Below are positions 35,629 to 44,255 of a stretch of 64,000 nt of DNA, in pieces. Position 1 is the first letter of the stretch, and the number at the start of each line of letters is the position of its first letter. This DNA is from Lachnospiraceae bacterium (lineage in GTDB: Bacteria; Bacillota; Clostridia; Lachnospirales; Lachnospiraceae). A program made the position numbers and the translations under genes. The notes under the pieces were generated by a model. That model did no database searches, was not told the DNA's origin, and saw only the letters and a list, made by a program, of their open reading frames with translations. The stretch lies in NCBI GenBank assembly GCA_020860755.1, contig JAJBTQ010000033.1, positions 41,457 to 105,456 on the forward strand, given 5' to 3'.

Positions 35629-37149
35629 ATGCAGATTTTAAAAGACTACATTAATGGGGAATGGGTAGAAAATACCGGCGGAAAGTATCTGGATGTCACC
35701 AATCCTTCCACCGGCGAAGTGATCGCGCAGGTTCCGGTCACCACACCGGAGCACATGGAGCAGGCGATTGCCGCGGCAAACGAGGCATTCAAGACCTGGT
35801 CGGTATACCCGATGACACAAAAAGTACAGTATCTCTTCCAGTTCAGAGATGAGATGGTCAACCGGAGAGAAGAGTTTGCGCACTTGATCTCAAAGGATCA
35901 GGGCAAGCACTTTGACGACGCCCTCGCTGAGATGGACCGCTTAATCCAGGCGACGGAGACCTGCTGTGGCTATCCGCTCGTCATGCGCGGCGACAAGATC
36001 ATGATCAGCACCCGGGTGGAGGCGGAGGTCCGCAGAGAGCCGCTCGGTGTCGTCGGCGGGATCGCCCCGTTCAACTTCCCGGCTCTGATCTGCGGATGGT
36101 TCGTACCGTTCGCCCTGATCACCGGAAATACCATGGTATATAAGGCATCCGAGCAGAGCCCGATCTTTATGCAGGAGATCGCGGAACTCTTTGACCGGAT
36201 CGGACTTCCGAAAGGCGTGTTCAACCTCGTCAACGGCGATGTCCCGGTCGTAACTCAGATGCTGGACAGCCCCGGGATCGCAGCTATGGCATTTGTCGGC
36301 TCCTCTCATGTCGGACAGATCATCGCGGAGGGCAGTGCCAAGACAAATAAGAAAGCCATGATACTGGCCGGTGCGAAAAATTCGATCATCGTAGAAAAGA
36401 GTGTCAATATTTCCGGCTTTGTCAAAAACTTCAAGAACTCCTGCTTCGGCGCGGCCGGCGAACGCTGCATGGCGGCTGCCAATGTCATCGTTGAGGAGGA
36501 AGTATATGACAGTGTAAAGGCCGCAATGGTCCGCACCGCGCAGGAAACTCCTGTGGGTGACGCGAATGACCCCAACGTATATATGGGACCGGTCATCTCC
36601 GACGCGGCTGTCGAGCGCATCAACGGTTTCATCGAGCGCGCGGAAGCCGAGGGAGGCAAAATAATCGTGGACGGACGGAATGTCAAGGAATCTCTTCCGT
36701 CGGAGCTTCAGGGCGGTTACTTTGTCGGACCCACCATCATTGAGGGTGTGACAAAGGATTTCGAGATCGCGCAGGAGGAAGTCTTTGGTCCTGTCGTATC
36801 TCTGATCAAGGTAAAGAGCTACAAGGAAGGCATCGATATCATCAACGAGTCCAAGTACGGAAACGGCGGCAGCATCTTCACCGAGTCCGGTGTTGTGGCA
36901 CAGGATTTCCTGATCAACACAAACTCCGGAATGATCGGCGTGAACATCGGCGTGCCGGCCTCCATGCCCTATATGCCGTTCGGCGGCACAAAGGGATCTT
37001 TAATGGGTGGACATTACAAAGCACAGATCTCCGACGCGGTGGAGTTCTTCACCAAGCGGAAAGCCTGCACCATCCAGTACTTCGGTCCGGAGGATGTGGA
37101 CTGGACAAAGGATTATATCTCCGAGTTCAACGTAAACAAGACGGAGTAA
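35629..37149 (+). CDS. mmsA: CoA-acylating methylmalonate/malonate semialdehyde dehydrogenase
   Basis: A 506-residue aldehyde dehydrogenase of the MmsA type, converting malonate semialdehyde to acetyl-CoA, or methylmalonate semialdehyde to propionyl-CoA, with NAD and CO2 release. The catalytic Cys lies in AAGERCMAAANV. The glutamate of ordinary aldehyde dehydrogenases is not seen: the usual motif is ILAGAKNSIIV, as in MmsA. VGGIAPFNFPA begins the cofactor site. ATG 35629 follows AAGGAGG; the seven codons ahead cover that site. It ends the pathway begun by preTA and hydA. Confidence 0.95.
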   Translation: MQILKDYINGEWVENTGGKYLDVTNPSTGEVIAQVPVTTPEHMEQAIAAANEAFKTWSVYPMTQKVQYLFQFRDEMVNRREEFAHLISKDQGKHFDDALAEMDRLIQATETCCGYPLVMRGDKIMISTRVEAEVRREPLGVVGGIAPFNFPALICGWFVPFALITGNTMVYKASEQSPIFMQEIAELFDRIGLPKGVFNLVNGDVPVVTQMLDSPGIAAMAFVGSSHVGQIIAEGSAKTNKKAMILAGAKNSIIVEKSVNISGFVKNFKNSCFGAAGERCMAAANVIVEEEVYDSVKAAMVRTAQETPVGDANDPNVYMGPVISDAAVERINGFIERAEAEGGKIIVDGRNVKESLPSELQGGYFVGPTIIEGVTKDFEIAQEEVFGPVVSLIKVKSYKEGIDIINESKYGNGGSIFTESGVVAQDFLINTNSGMIGVNIGVPASMPYMPFGGTKGSLMGGHYKAQISDAVEFFTKRKACTIQYFGPEDVDWTKDYISEFNVNKTE

Positions 37150-37162
37150 AGACAACAAAAAA

Positions 37163-37192
37163 ATCCTGCAGCTTGCGCTGCAGGATTTTTTT
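37163..37192. terminator. Bidirectional terminator between convergent units
   Basis: AATCCTGCAGC and GCTGCAGGATT form an eleven-base stem around a TTGC loop, with A on one side and T on the other. It ends mmsA transcription on the plus strand and lies downstream of the amidohydrolase gene on the minus strand. Confidence 0.92.
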
Positions 37193-37202
37193 ATGCTTAC
37201 TT

Positions 37203-38459
37203 TTAGTTCGCGTCACACTTTAATACCGCGTTCATAAGTACAGAAGCACCCTGTGTGCACTGCTTCACGGAGGTGTACTCCTCCTCGCAGTGGGAATGGC
37301 CGTCCTTGGACGGTACGAATACCATCGTCGTCGGGATCATGTAGGCGCAGAACTGAGCGTCATGGCCCGCACCGGAGTTGATCTTCTGATTGGAATATCC
37401 GAGCTCATCGGCAGCCTCCTGTACATAGCCGACCAGTTCCTTGTCATAGTAAACGGTATCACGCGTCCATGCCGGCTCGTAGTCGACTGTGCAGCCAACG
37501 ACCTCTTTCGGCATGTTCTCGATGATGCTGACGACCTGCTTGATCACTTCCGGATCCTCATGCCGCGCATCGAGGGAGAAATCGACGAAATCGGGGATGA
37601 CGGTGTGGACATCCGGATGAAGTACGATCTCACCGGTCGTGTAGACCAGTTCCGGATCCAGCTTGTCAAACTCATCATGGAGATACTGGAGCACTTTCGC
37701 CGCCGCATACAGAGCGTCGTGACGGTACTTCATCGGGGTCGTGCCCGCATGATCGGCCTGTCCGTGTGTCCGGATCCGATAGCAGATCATTCCAAGTACG
37801 CAGGTGACAACGCCGATGTCGTTGTTTGCCGCCTCAAGGATCGGGCCCTGCTCGATATGAAGCTCAAACATCGCTTTGTAGTCATCCGGATTTATGCGGT
37901 TAGCCTTGTCTCCCTTGTAACCGGAAGCATCCAAAGCCTCTCCGAACGTGCTGACACCGTCTAAGATCGAGGTGGATTTCAGCATATCTTCCTGACGGAA
38001 ATTGCAGGCGATATCCTCCGGCAGATACGGATTGCAGATCACGCCGGATGCCATCATGGAAGGCGGATATAAGGAGCCCTCCTCATTGGTCCAGATCATC
38101 GCTGTGAGATTGTGTTTGTGCGGAATATTCTCTTTTACGATCGTCGTTAAGGCCTCCATGCCGCCCATCACGCCAAGGATACCGTCATAGTTTCCACCGT
38201 TCTTAACCGAATCGCAGTGGGAAGCCATCACGATGCCCGGCAGATCCGGCTCGGATCCCTTTATGGTCGCATACATACAGGCCATATCATCCGTCTTTAC
38301 TTCCGCGCCGATCGCTTCCATCCTCTTCTGGAACTCCTGACGAGCCTGGATCGCAGCTTCGGAAAGAGAATACCTGGTGACTCCGCCGTGGCCGGCGTCA
38401 CCGTATTTGCTGAACGTCTTGATCATATCTTCCATACGTTCTTCACTACATGTGTACAT
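37203..38459 (-). CDS. M20 family Zn-dependent amidohydrolase (ureidopropionase/carbamoylase type)
   Basis: A 418-residue enzyme of the N-carbamoyl-amino-acid hydrolase/allantoate amidohydrolase/beta-ureidopropionase group. Metal ligands are visible in MASHCDSVKNGGNYDG, TNEEGSLYPPSM, LHIEQGP and the final GHSHCEEE; GAGHDAQF is also typical, and GQADHAGTTPM is the dimerisation-domain substrate loop. Next to dihydropyrimidinase, it most likely splits N-carbamoyl-beta-alanine to beta-alanine, CO2 and ammonia. Allantoate or carbamoyl-alpha-amino acids are alternatives. AGGAGG precedes the ATG. Confidence 0.92.
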   Translation of the reverse strand: MYTCSEERMEDMIKTFSKYGDAGHGGVTRYSLSEAAIQARQEFQKRMEAIGAEVKTDDMACMYATIKGSEPDLPGIVMASHCDSVKNGGNYDGILGVMGGMEALTTIVKENIPHKHNLTAMIWTNEEGSLYPPSMMASGVICNPYLPEDIACNFRQEDMLKSTSILDGVSTFGEALDASGYKGDKANRINPDDYKAMFELHIEQGPILEAANNDIGVVTCVLGMICYRIRTHGQADHAGTTPMKYRHDALYAAAKVLQYLHDEFDKLDPELVYTTGEIVLHPDVHTVIPDFVDFSLDARHEDPEVIKQVVSIIENMPKEVVGCTVDYEPAWTRDTVYYDKELVGYVQEAADELGYSNQKINSGAGHDAQFCAYMIPTTMVFVPSKDGHSHCEEEYTSVKQCTQGASVLMNAVLKCDAN

Positions 38460-38493
38460 AGCACTATCCTCCTTTTATAATATTACAGTGCTC

Positions 38494-38523
38494 GCAGCCG
38501 CCCCTCAATAGAGAGACGGCTGC
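38494..38523 (-). other. Intercistronic hairpin without T-run
   Basis: GCAGCCG and CGGCTGC form a seven-base GC stem in the gap between hydA and the amidohydrolase gene. No T-run follows, so it is more likely an mRNA-stabilising or processing hairpin than a terminator. Confidence 0.5.
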
Positions 38524-38532
38524 AAATAAAAT

Positions 38533-39924
38533 TTAAGCTTTTATAACTTTTCGCGGAGACCTCTTGATATACTTACCCATGCCGGGCTTTCCGACAAACT
38601 CTCCGTCGTCATACACCAGCTGTCCGCGCAGATAGGTCTGTACCGGATAGCCATGGAACTCCTTGCCCTCCCAGATCGTATGGTCGTAGTCGGAGTGCAT
38701 CGTTCCCAGAGTAACGGTGAAGTCTTTATCACGGTCGTAGATCACGATATCCGCGTCCTTGCCGACGACAAGGGAACCCTTGTTGTCACATCCGAAGATG
38801 TTCGCCGGGTTGGTAGCGCAAAGGGCAACTACCTTCGGGAAGGTGAGCTTTCCGGAATTTGCGGCATCCAGCATGTAAGGGTACATATTCTCAACACCCG
38901 CGCAGCCGTTCGGGATCAGGGAGAAGTCATCCTTGCCCCAATCCTTTTCATAGGTCTGGAACGGGCAGTGGTCCGTGGCGATCGTATCGATCAGTCCCGC
39001 CTTTATCGCGGTCCAGAGGGCATCCTGACTCTCCTGCCCCTTCATCGGCGGCGAGCACACAAAGTTGCGTCCATCGTCTCTCTTGTAGACATCGCAGGTG
39101 AACTCCAGATACTGAGGGCAGGTCTCAATGTAGACCGGAGCACCCTCAAGCTTTGCCTCGATACAGGCTTCCAGACCTTCCTTGTCCGCCATATGCACCA
39201 GATAGATCGGTGTATTTAAGTGCTTTGCCCAGTGGACGGCGCGCTTGTCCGCCTCAGCCTCGACGAACTCGGGACGGCTCATGTAGTGGTACCAGGCGCT
39301 GGTCTTTCCCGTCGCCAAAAACTGCTCGGTGTACATATCGATCATATCCGGGTTCTCGGCATGGACATTGATCAGGGCTCCTACTTCCTTGGCCCGAAGC
39401 AGGATCCGCACCAGAGTGGCGTCATCCACCATCATGCGCTCCTTCTTGTAGACCATAAAGCACTTAAAACTGGTGACACCCTCTTCCACCGCCTGTTCCA
39501 TCTCGTCTAAAATCAGCCCGCCGTTTAAGTCCGTGATGCAGCAGTGCATCGCGTAATCCACACAGGCGTCATACTGTAAGATATCACGTTTGGAATTGAC
39601 GATACCCATGATCGGCTCACCGGCATGCTGAACCGGGTAATCGAATATTGTAGTTACACCGCCGCAGGCCGCCGCTCTTGTGCCGGCAAGATAGCTGTCA
39701 GCCGTCACCGTTCCACCGAACGGCATCTGACAGTGCGTGTGGACATCCAGAGCGCCCGGAAGCACGAGCTTGCCGGAGGCATTGCAGACATCCTCTGCAA
39801 GATCCGGATCGATGTTTTTGTCCATAGAGACGATCTTGCCGTCTTTCACGCCGATGTCAGTCTGATACATATCTGTAGCCGTGACAACGGTTCCATTCTT
39901 GATTAACAGATCATATGGTTTCAT
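38533..39924 (-). CDS. hydA: Dihydropyrimidinase
   Basis: A 463-residue amidohydrolase-fold enzyme opening dihydrouracil or dihydrothymine to the N-carbamoyl-beta-amino acid. The binuclear zinc site is intact: LDVHTHCQMPFGG, the carbamylated lysine in VTSFKCFMVYKK, VHAENPD, IYLVHMA and TIATDHCPF. Hydantoinase activity on synthetic substrates is common in this family. It lies between the permease and the amidohydrolase genes and has an extra consensus promoter of its own. GGAGGG precedes the ATG. Confidence 0.96.
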   Translation of the reverse strand: MKPYDLLIKNGTVVTATDMYQTDIGVKDGKIVSMDKNIDPDLAEDVCNASGKLVLPGALDVHTHCQMPFGGTVTADSYLAGTRAAACGGVTTIFDYPVQHAGEPIMGIVNSKRDILQYDACVDYAMHCCITDLNGGLILDEMEQAVEEGVTSFKCFMVYKKERMMVDDATLVRILLRAKEVGALINVHAENPDMIDMYTEQFLATGKTSAWYHYMSRPEFVEAEADKRAVHWAKHLNTPIYLVHMADKEGLEACIEAKLEGAPVYIETCPQYLEFTCDVYKRDDGRNFVCSPPMKGQESQDALWTAIKAGLIDTIATDHCPFQTYEKDWGKDDFSLIPNGCAGVENMYPYMLDAANSGKLTFPKVVALCATNPANIFGCDNKGSLVVGKDADIVIYDRDKDFTVTLGTMHSDYDHTIWEGKEFHGYPVQTYLRGQLVYDDGEFVGKPGMGKYIKRSPRKVIKA

Positions 39925-39956
39925 GAAATATCCCTCCTCTTCTACATCTATCGTTC

Positions 39957-39985
39957 ATTATACAATGATATGTCGTCATGTACAA
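39957..39985 (-). promoter_or_regulatory. Internal sigma-A promoter before hydA
   Basis: A minus-strand TTGTAC -35 (39980-39985), exactly 17 bases, then consensus TATAAT -10 (39957-39962), in the gap between the permease stop and hydA. It would let hydA and the amidohydrolase be made apart from preT-preA-permease. Confidence 0.7.
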
Positions 39986-39991
39986 TACCAG

Positions 39992-41605
39992 TTAAGCGAT
40001 TGACTCGGCTTTTTTCGTAATTGCTTCGAGTTCTTCCGCTGTCATAGTACCGTTGAACTCCTTCTCGCCGCCGAGAGGCGTCTTGACCAGGATGATGTAG
40101 AGAACCATGGCAACGACGAATGAGAAGATGTAGCCGTTTGCCGCGATGTATTGGAGTGCATTCGGCAGATGGCCGGAACCGCTCGGATAGCTAAATACCG
40201 TGTTCCAGAGGAGCGGGATGATAAATGCACAGATCCAGGAGACATAGGCGGCTGCATTCCAGCCGTGGCTGTAGGTATATTTTTTACTCTCGTCATACAG
40301 GCCGCAGACATCCACCCGCTGTTTCTTGAACATGAAGTAGTCCGCGATAAAGATCGCTGCGATCGGTGCGATGATCGTGCCGTAGTTGTTCAGGAATCCG
40401 AAAATATAGGAGGATGCCGAACCGTACACCCACCAGGGCTGGAACACAACGATCGCTATGATGCATGTGAGAACCACGCCCCACTTATACGAGAGCTTCT
40501 TCGGAGCGATGTTGGAGAAGCCGTTGGCCGGAGCCACCATGTTGGCCGCGACCGTCGTAGTCAGTGTTCCGATCATGACGCCGGCCGCCGCGATTATGAT
40601 TATTACCTTATTATCCAAGGCATATAGGACCGTGGAAGGATCCCAGTTCGCTACACCGGTAGAGTACTTTGTTGCCTGTGAAAACACAACGCCGACAAAC
40701 GCGCAAAGAGCCATCGGGATCGGCATTCCAAGCCACATACCGTTTCTCTGAGCCTTCAGGTTTTTGGAAGTCCTGGAGAAGTCGGGAATATTTAAAGCCA
40801 TCGTCGACCAGAATGAGATATTACTCGTTAGTCCGACACAGAAGATAAAAACAAATCCTCCGTTGTTCTGTATTACTGTGGTATCTCTGGGTTCCCTGAA
40901 CACATCCATCAGAGTGTGTCCGGAATCGTGCAGCAGGAAAATAGAATAGATAAGGAGCGCGATGATCACGATGATCAAAACCGGGCTGCCGATATTCTGT
41001 ACGATCTTTACCTTGTCGATCCCGTTGAACGCTACAAGGAAGGCGATCGCGATAAAGATGAAAAATCCGAGGATCTGTCCGACCGGTGTACTTGGATTTC
41101 CGGGCATCGCCACAGTGTTGGACGTGTCACTTAACTTCGGCCACGCGCAGCCTAAGATCGCCGCGACGGCAGCACCGCCGATCCAGCAGTTGATGGATGA
41201 CCATCCACAGGCTACAACGGAACGGGACAGTGTCGGGATCTGGGATCCGGTCTTGCCGAACACCAGACGGGAGAACACCGGGAATGTCACACCGTACTTT
41301 GCACCGATCCTGCCGTTTAAGGAGATCGGAACAGCGACGATAAGGTTGCCTAAAACCACGCTCAGCCAAGCCATCATCGGCGCCATGCCGAGGGCGACCA
41401 TGGAGGACGCCATGGTGATGGAACTGATGCAGATCGCCATGCCGACCCACAGGTTCATGTAGGTGCCTGTGCCCCAGGTCCGGTCTGCCTTTCTGCTGGG
41501 AGCCAGGTCCTCATTAAAATATTTTGAGTCTTTCAGGCCATCGTAAGCTTCATCTGTCAATTCATAGATGCCGCCGCCGATTTCCTCTTGTGTTACTTTC
41601 GCCAT
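39992..41605 (-). CDS. NCS1 family nucleobase:cation symporter
   Basis: A 537-residue membrane transporter of the NCS1 family (cytosine, uracil, thiamine, allantoin and hydantoin permeases). The start SRKADRTWGTGTYMNLWVGM is the family signature at the first helix, GAKYGVTFPVFSRLVFG follows, and about twelve hydrophobic segments are seen. Lying between preA and hydA it probably imports uracil or thymine, though dihydropyrimidine or hydantoin uptake is possible. GAGGGAGG precedes the ATG. Confidence 0.94.
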   Translation of the reverse strand: MAKVTQEEIGGGIYELTDEAYDGLKDSKYFNEDLAPSRKADRTWGTGTYMNLWVGMAICISSITMASSMVALGMAPMMAWLSVVLGNLIVAVPISLNGRIGAKYGVTFPVFSRLVFGKTGSQIPTLSRSVVACGWSSINCWIGGAAVAAILGCAWPKLSDTSNTVAMPGNPSTPVGQILGFFIFIAIAFLVAFNGIDKVKIVQNIGSPVLIIVIIALLIYSIFLLHDSGHTLMDVFREPRDTTVIQNNGGFVFIFCVGLTSNISFWSTMALNIPDFSRTSKNLKAQRNGMWLGMPIPMALCAFVGVVFSQATKYSTGVANWDPSTVLYALDNKVIIIIAAAGVMIGTLTTTVAANMVAPANGFSNIAPKKLSYKWGVVLTCIIAIVVFQPWWVYGSASSYIFGFLNNYGTIIAPIAAIFIADYFMFKKQRVDVCGLYDESKKYTYSHGWNAAAYVSWICAFIIPLLWNTVFSYPSGSGHLPNALQYIAANGYIFSFVVAMVLYIILVKTPLGGEKEFNGTMTAEELEAITKKAESIA

Positions 41606-41625
41606 GATTGAAACCTCCCTCTCTT

Positions 41626-42882
41626 TTATTTATAGTTTGTTTTCATAACGATCTCATGTTCTTCGTGGTCCGGCTTCATCACCACCTTGCCCGGCATGAT
41701 ACAGTGCATGACAGGACATACATTCAGGCAGAGATGGCAGCCGACGCAGTGATCCTCGATCAGCTTCGGTCTCCTCGTCTCCGGGTCAAACTCGATCGCC
41801 TGGTGGCCGCCGTCGAAGCAGGAAATATAGCACCTGCCGCAGCCGACACAGGCATCCTCGTTAAACTCAGGAAGCAGCATGAAGGACCGGTCCAGATCCT
41901 CCGCACCGATGATACTGGGAAGCGCTTTGCCCACCAGATCCTCGAGACGGTCGATCCCATGGTTTTCCATGTAGTGGGAAAGCCCGCTGATCAGATCCTC
42001 CACAATACGGTAGCCGTACTGCATGACAGCCGTAGTCACCTGCAGGTTCGTACAGCCGAGGAGCAGGAAGTCCAGCGCATCCTCCCAGGTCTCGATACCG
42101 CCTATACCGGTCAAGGGAATGTCCACGAGCTTCGGGTCGTGTTTTAAATCCGAGACAAAGCGAAGCGCGATCGGCTTAACTGCCGCTCCGGAATATCCGG
42201 ATACCGAGGACTGTCCGTTGACGACCGGCATCCCGACACAAAGGTCATGGTCAATGTTCGTGATGGACTTGACCGTATTGATAGCGGCCAGTCCGGACGC
42301 ACCGCCCTCGACGGCCGCGATGGCCGGGAGCTCCATGTTGGTGATGTTCGGTGTCATCTTTGCGATAACCGGAAGCGTCGTATTCGCACAGACCACTTCA
42401 CAGTAGTGCTTTACGAGTTCCGGCCGCGTCCCGACATCGGATCCCATCGTGGAGGACGTCATCTGAGGGCAGGAGAAGTTGCACTCGATTAAGTCGGCAT
42501 TTACCTCCGTTACCGCCTTTGCCAGATAAGCCCATTCCTCGTCGTCGCTTCCCATGATGCTGGCAACGATCACTTTGTCGGGATAGTCTTCTTTCAGTTG
42601 TTTTATATAGCCCAGATTTACTTCGAGCGGTTTGTCCGAGATCTGTTCCATATTCTTAAATCCGATCCACGGCGTGGTCTCCTTGTTCACAATATCAAAC
42701 CGCGGGGAACACTCATCCGCGATAAAGACGCCGATCGTCTTATAGTAGATGCCGCCCCAGCCTGTCTCCAGCGCCTTGGCGCACATCTCATAGTTGCTTC
42801 CCACGGGGGAAGAGGATAAAAAGAACGGGTTTTCACATTTCACGCCCAGAAAATCGATGGATAAATCTTTCTTAAGTGCCAT
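41626..42882 (-). CDS. preA: Dihydropyrimidine dehydrogenase subunit PreA
   Basis: A 418-residue flavoprotein subunit that reduces uracil and thymine to their 5,6-dihydro forms. The FMN barrel contains [19 protein letters not shown], with the active-site loop cysteine, and [11 protein letters not shown]. The C-terminal ferredoxin part has two 4Fe-4S motifs ([11 protein letters not shown] and [16 protein letters not shown]). It forms the enzyme with PreT, encoded two bases upstream. In gut bacteria the PreTA pair also reduces the drug 5-fluorouracil. Only the start stretch [17 protein letters not shown] differs in detail from the Escherichia coli form. Confidence 0.95.
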   Translation of the reverse strand: MALKKDLSIDFLGVKCENPFFLSSSPVGSNYEMCAKALETGWGGIYYKTIGVFIADECSPRFDIVNKETTPWIGFKNMEQISDKPLEVNLGYIKQLKEDYPDKVIVASIMGSDDEEWAYLAKAVTEVNADLIECNFSCPQMTSSTMGSDVGTRPELVKHYCEVVCANTTLPVIAKMTPNITNMELPAIAAVEGGASGLAAINTVKSITNIDHDLCVGMPVVNGQSSVSGYSGAAVKPIALRFVSDLKHDPKLVDIPLTGIGGIETWEDALDFLLLGCTNLQVTTAVMQYGYRIVEDLISGLSHYMENHGIDRLEDLVGKALPSIIGAEDLDRSFMLLPEFNEDACVGCGRCYISCFDGGHQAIEFDPETRRPKLIEDHCVGCHLCLNVCPVMHCIMPGKVVMKPDHEEHEIVMKTNYK

Positions 42883-42884
42883 GA

Positions 42885-44102
42885 TCAGCCCTCCTTTCCC
42901 AGGGCATCCATGATCTTGAATGCCGCTTTCTTGCCGTCAGAGACGGCTTCCACAACGGTACGTCCACGGCCGTAGGCCATGTCCCCGCCGACATATACAT
43001 TGTCCTCTTCACGGATCTCAGCGCAGTCTTCCTCGAGCGACTGTCCGATGGCGAACACGATCTGATCCACCGCCATCTTTAAGCTTGATTCGCCGTCGCG
43101 TCCCTTTGCCGTAAAACCAACCACTTTGCCGCCTTCTCCCAGGATCTCGACCGGGGAAAACTGCGTAATGATCGGGACGCCCATACTCATGACCGAGCTT
43201 ACTTCTTCAAAGTCCGCCGGTGCCTCCTCAATGGTCCGGCGATATACAATGGCAGTATCTGCTCCCAGCTGCTTTGCTGTGGATGCACAGTCCATCGCCA
43301 CATCTCCGCCGCCGATGACCACGACTTTCTTGCCCAGTTTCAGATTCGCGGTGTCCGTGCGCGCCGCACAGAGGAAGGTCAGCGCGTCCTCTACGCCATC
43401 TAAGTCGGCACCCGGGATATCCACGGTCTTGGAATTCCAGAGTCCGACACCGACAAATACCGCGTCGTACTCCTTTTTCATCTCCTCTAACTCGGAGATT
43501 TCCACTCTGTGTCCGCAGACGATCTTTACACCGGCTTTTTCGACCTGCTCGATGTCAAAATCCACAATGTCCTGCGGAAGTCTGGAGGGCAGGATTCCAT
43601 AGGTAAGCATGCCGCCCGGCTTTTCTTTCGCCTCGAATACTGTCACGTCATATCCCTGCTCAGCCAGTTCTCTGGCACAGGTTAAGGAGGCCGGGCCGGA
43701 GCCTATGCAGGCAATCTTCTTTCCGTTCGGTTCTCCCGGCTTTACAAAGCACATGTTCTGTTCCTTTTCCTGCTCGACCAGATATTTCTGGATGCGTCCG
43801 ATCCGGATCGGCTTGTCGATGCCGCATCTGCTGCACGCCTCCTCACACTGGCGGTCGTAGGGGCATACATTTGCGCAGCAGCCACCGAACGGATTGTTCT
43901 CCCGCACGGTCTCCGCGGCTCCGTATATGTTTTTAAAACGAAGGGAGCGGATAAACTTTGCGGGGTCGGTCCCCGCCGGGCATCCTTCGCTGCACGGAGC
44001 ATCGTAGCAGAGCAGACACCGGGAAGCTTCCTCCAGCGCAGTCCGATAATCGTATCCTTTTTCCGGTTCGCAGGCATAGGGTGAAATAATTGTTTTACTC
44101 AT
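42885..44102 (-). CDS. preT: Dihydropyrimidine dehydrogenase NAD(P)H-oxidising subunit PreT
   Basis: A 405-residue GltD-like subunit passing electrons from NAD(P)H through FAD and Fe-S clusters to PreA. The N-terminus has the Cys-rich GltD-type domain ([14 protein letters not shown], then [16 protein letters not shown]). Two nucleotide-binding folds follow ([14 protein letters not shown] and [14 protein letters not shown]), and the end [16 protein letters not shown] is typical of this FAD-binding family. The stop is two bases from the preA start, so the two are coupled. It is the first gene of the pyrimidine operon behind a strong promoter and a leader hairpin. AAAAGGAA lies close to the ATG. 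Confidence 0.94.
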   Translation of the reverse strand: MSKTIISPYACEPEKGYDYRTALEEASRCLLCYDAPCSEGCPAGTDPAKFIRSLRFKNIYGAAETVRENNPFGGCCANVCPYDRQCEEACSRCGIDKPIRIGRIQKYLVEQEKEQNMCFVKPGEPNGKKIACIGSGPASLTCARELAEQGYDVTVFEAKEKPGGMLTYGILPSRLPQDIVDFDIEQVEKAGVKIVCGHRVEISELEEMKKEYDAVFVGVGLWNSKTVDIPGADLDGVEDALTFLCAARTDTANLKLGKKVVVIGGGDVAMDCASTAKQLGADTAIVYRRTIEEAPADFEEVSSVMSMGVPIITQFSPVEILGEGGKVVGFTAKGRDGESSLKMAVDQIVFAIGQSLEEDCAEIREEDNVYVGGDMAYGRGRTVVEAVSDGKKAAFKIMDALGKEG

Positions 44103-44127
44103 TTCCTTTTACCTACCTTTCATAATC

Positions 44128-44164
44128 AAAAAAGAGGAGTCGCCAAATAAGGCTACTCCTCTTT
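44128..44164 (-). terminator. Leader hairpin with T-run before preT (possible attenuator)
   Basis: On the minus strand AAGAGGAGT pairs with ACTCCTCTT, with inner GCC/GGC pairing, followed by a run of T. It begins about ten bases after the expected transcription start and ends 26 bases before preT. It has the make-up of an intrinsic terminator inside the leader of its own operon, the same arrangement as in front of the aminotransferase unit. Confidence 0.75.
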
Positions 44165-44179
44165 GAGTACACCAGTGTC

Positions 44180-44209
44180 ATTATATCATCTTCCGACTAA
44201 AAAAGTCAA
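44180..44209 (-). promoter_or_regulatory. Sigma-A promoter of the preT operon
   Basis: A minus-strand TTGACT -35 (44204-44209), 18 bases, then consensus TATAAT -10 (44180-44185). Confidence 0.82.
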
Positions 44210-44255
44210 TTATTCAAATCCAAAAAGTTTTGCATCCGAACGAATTATTTTCTAA

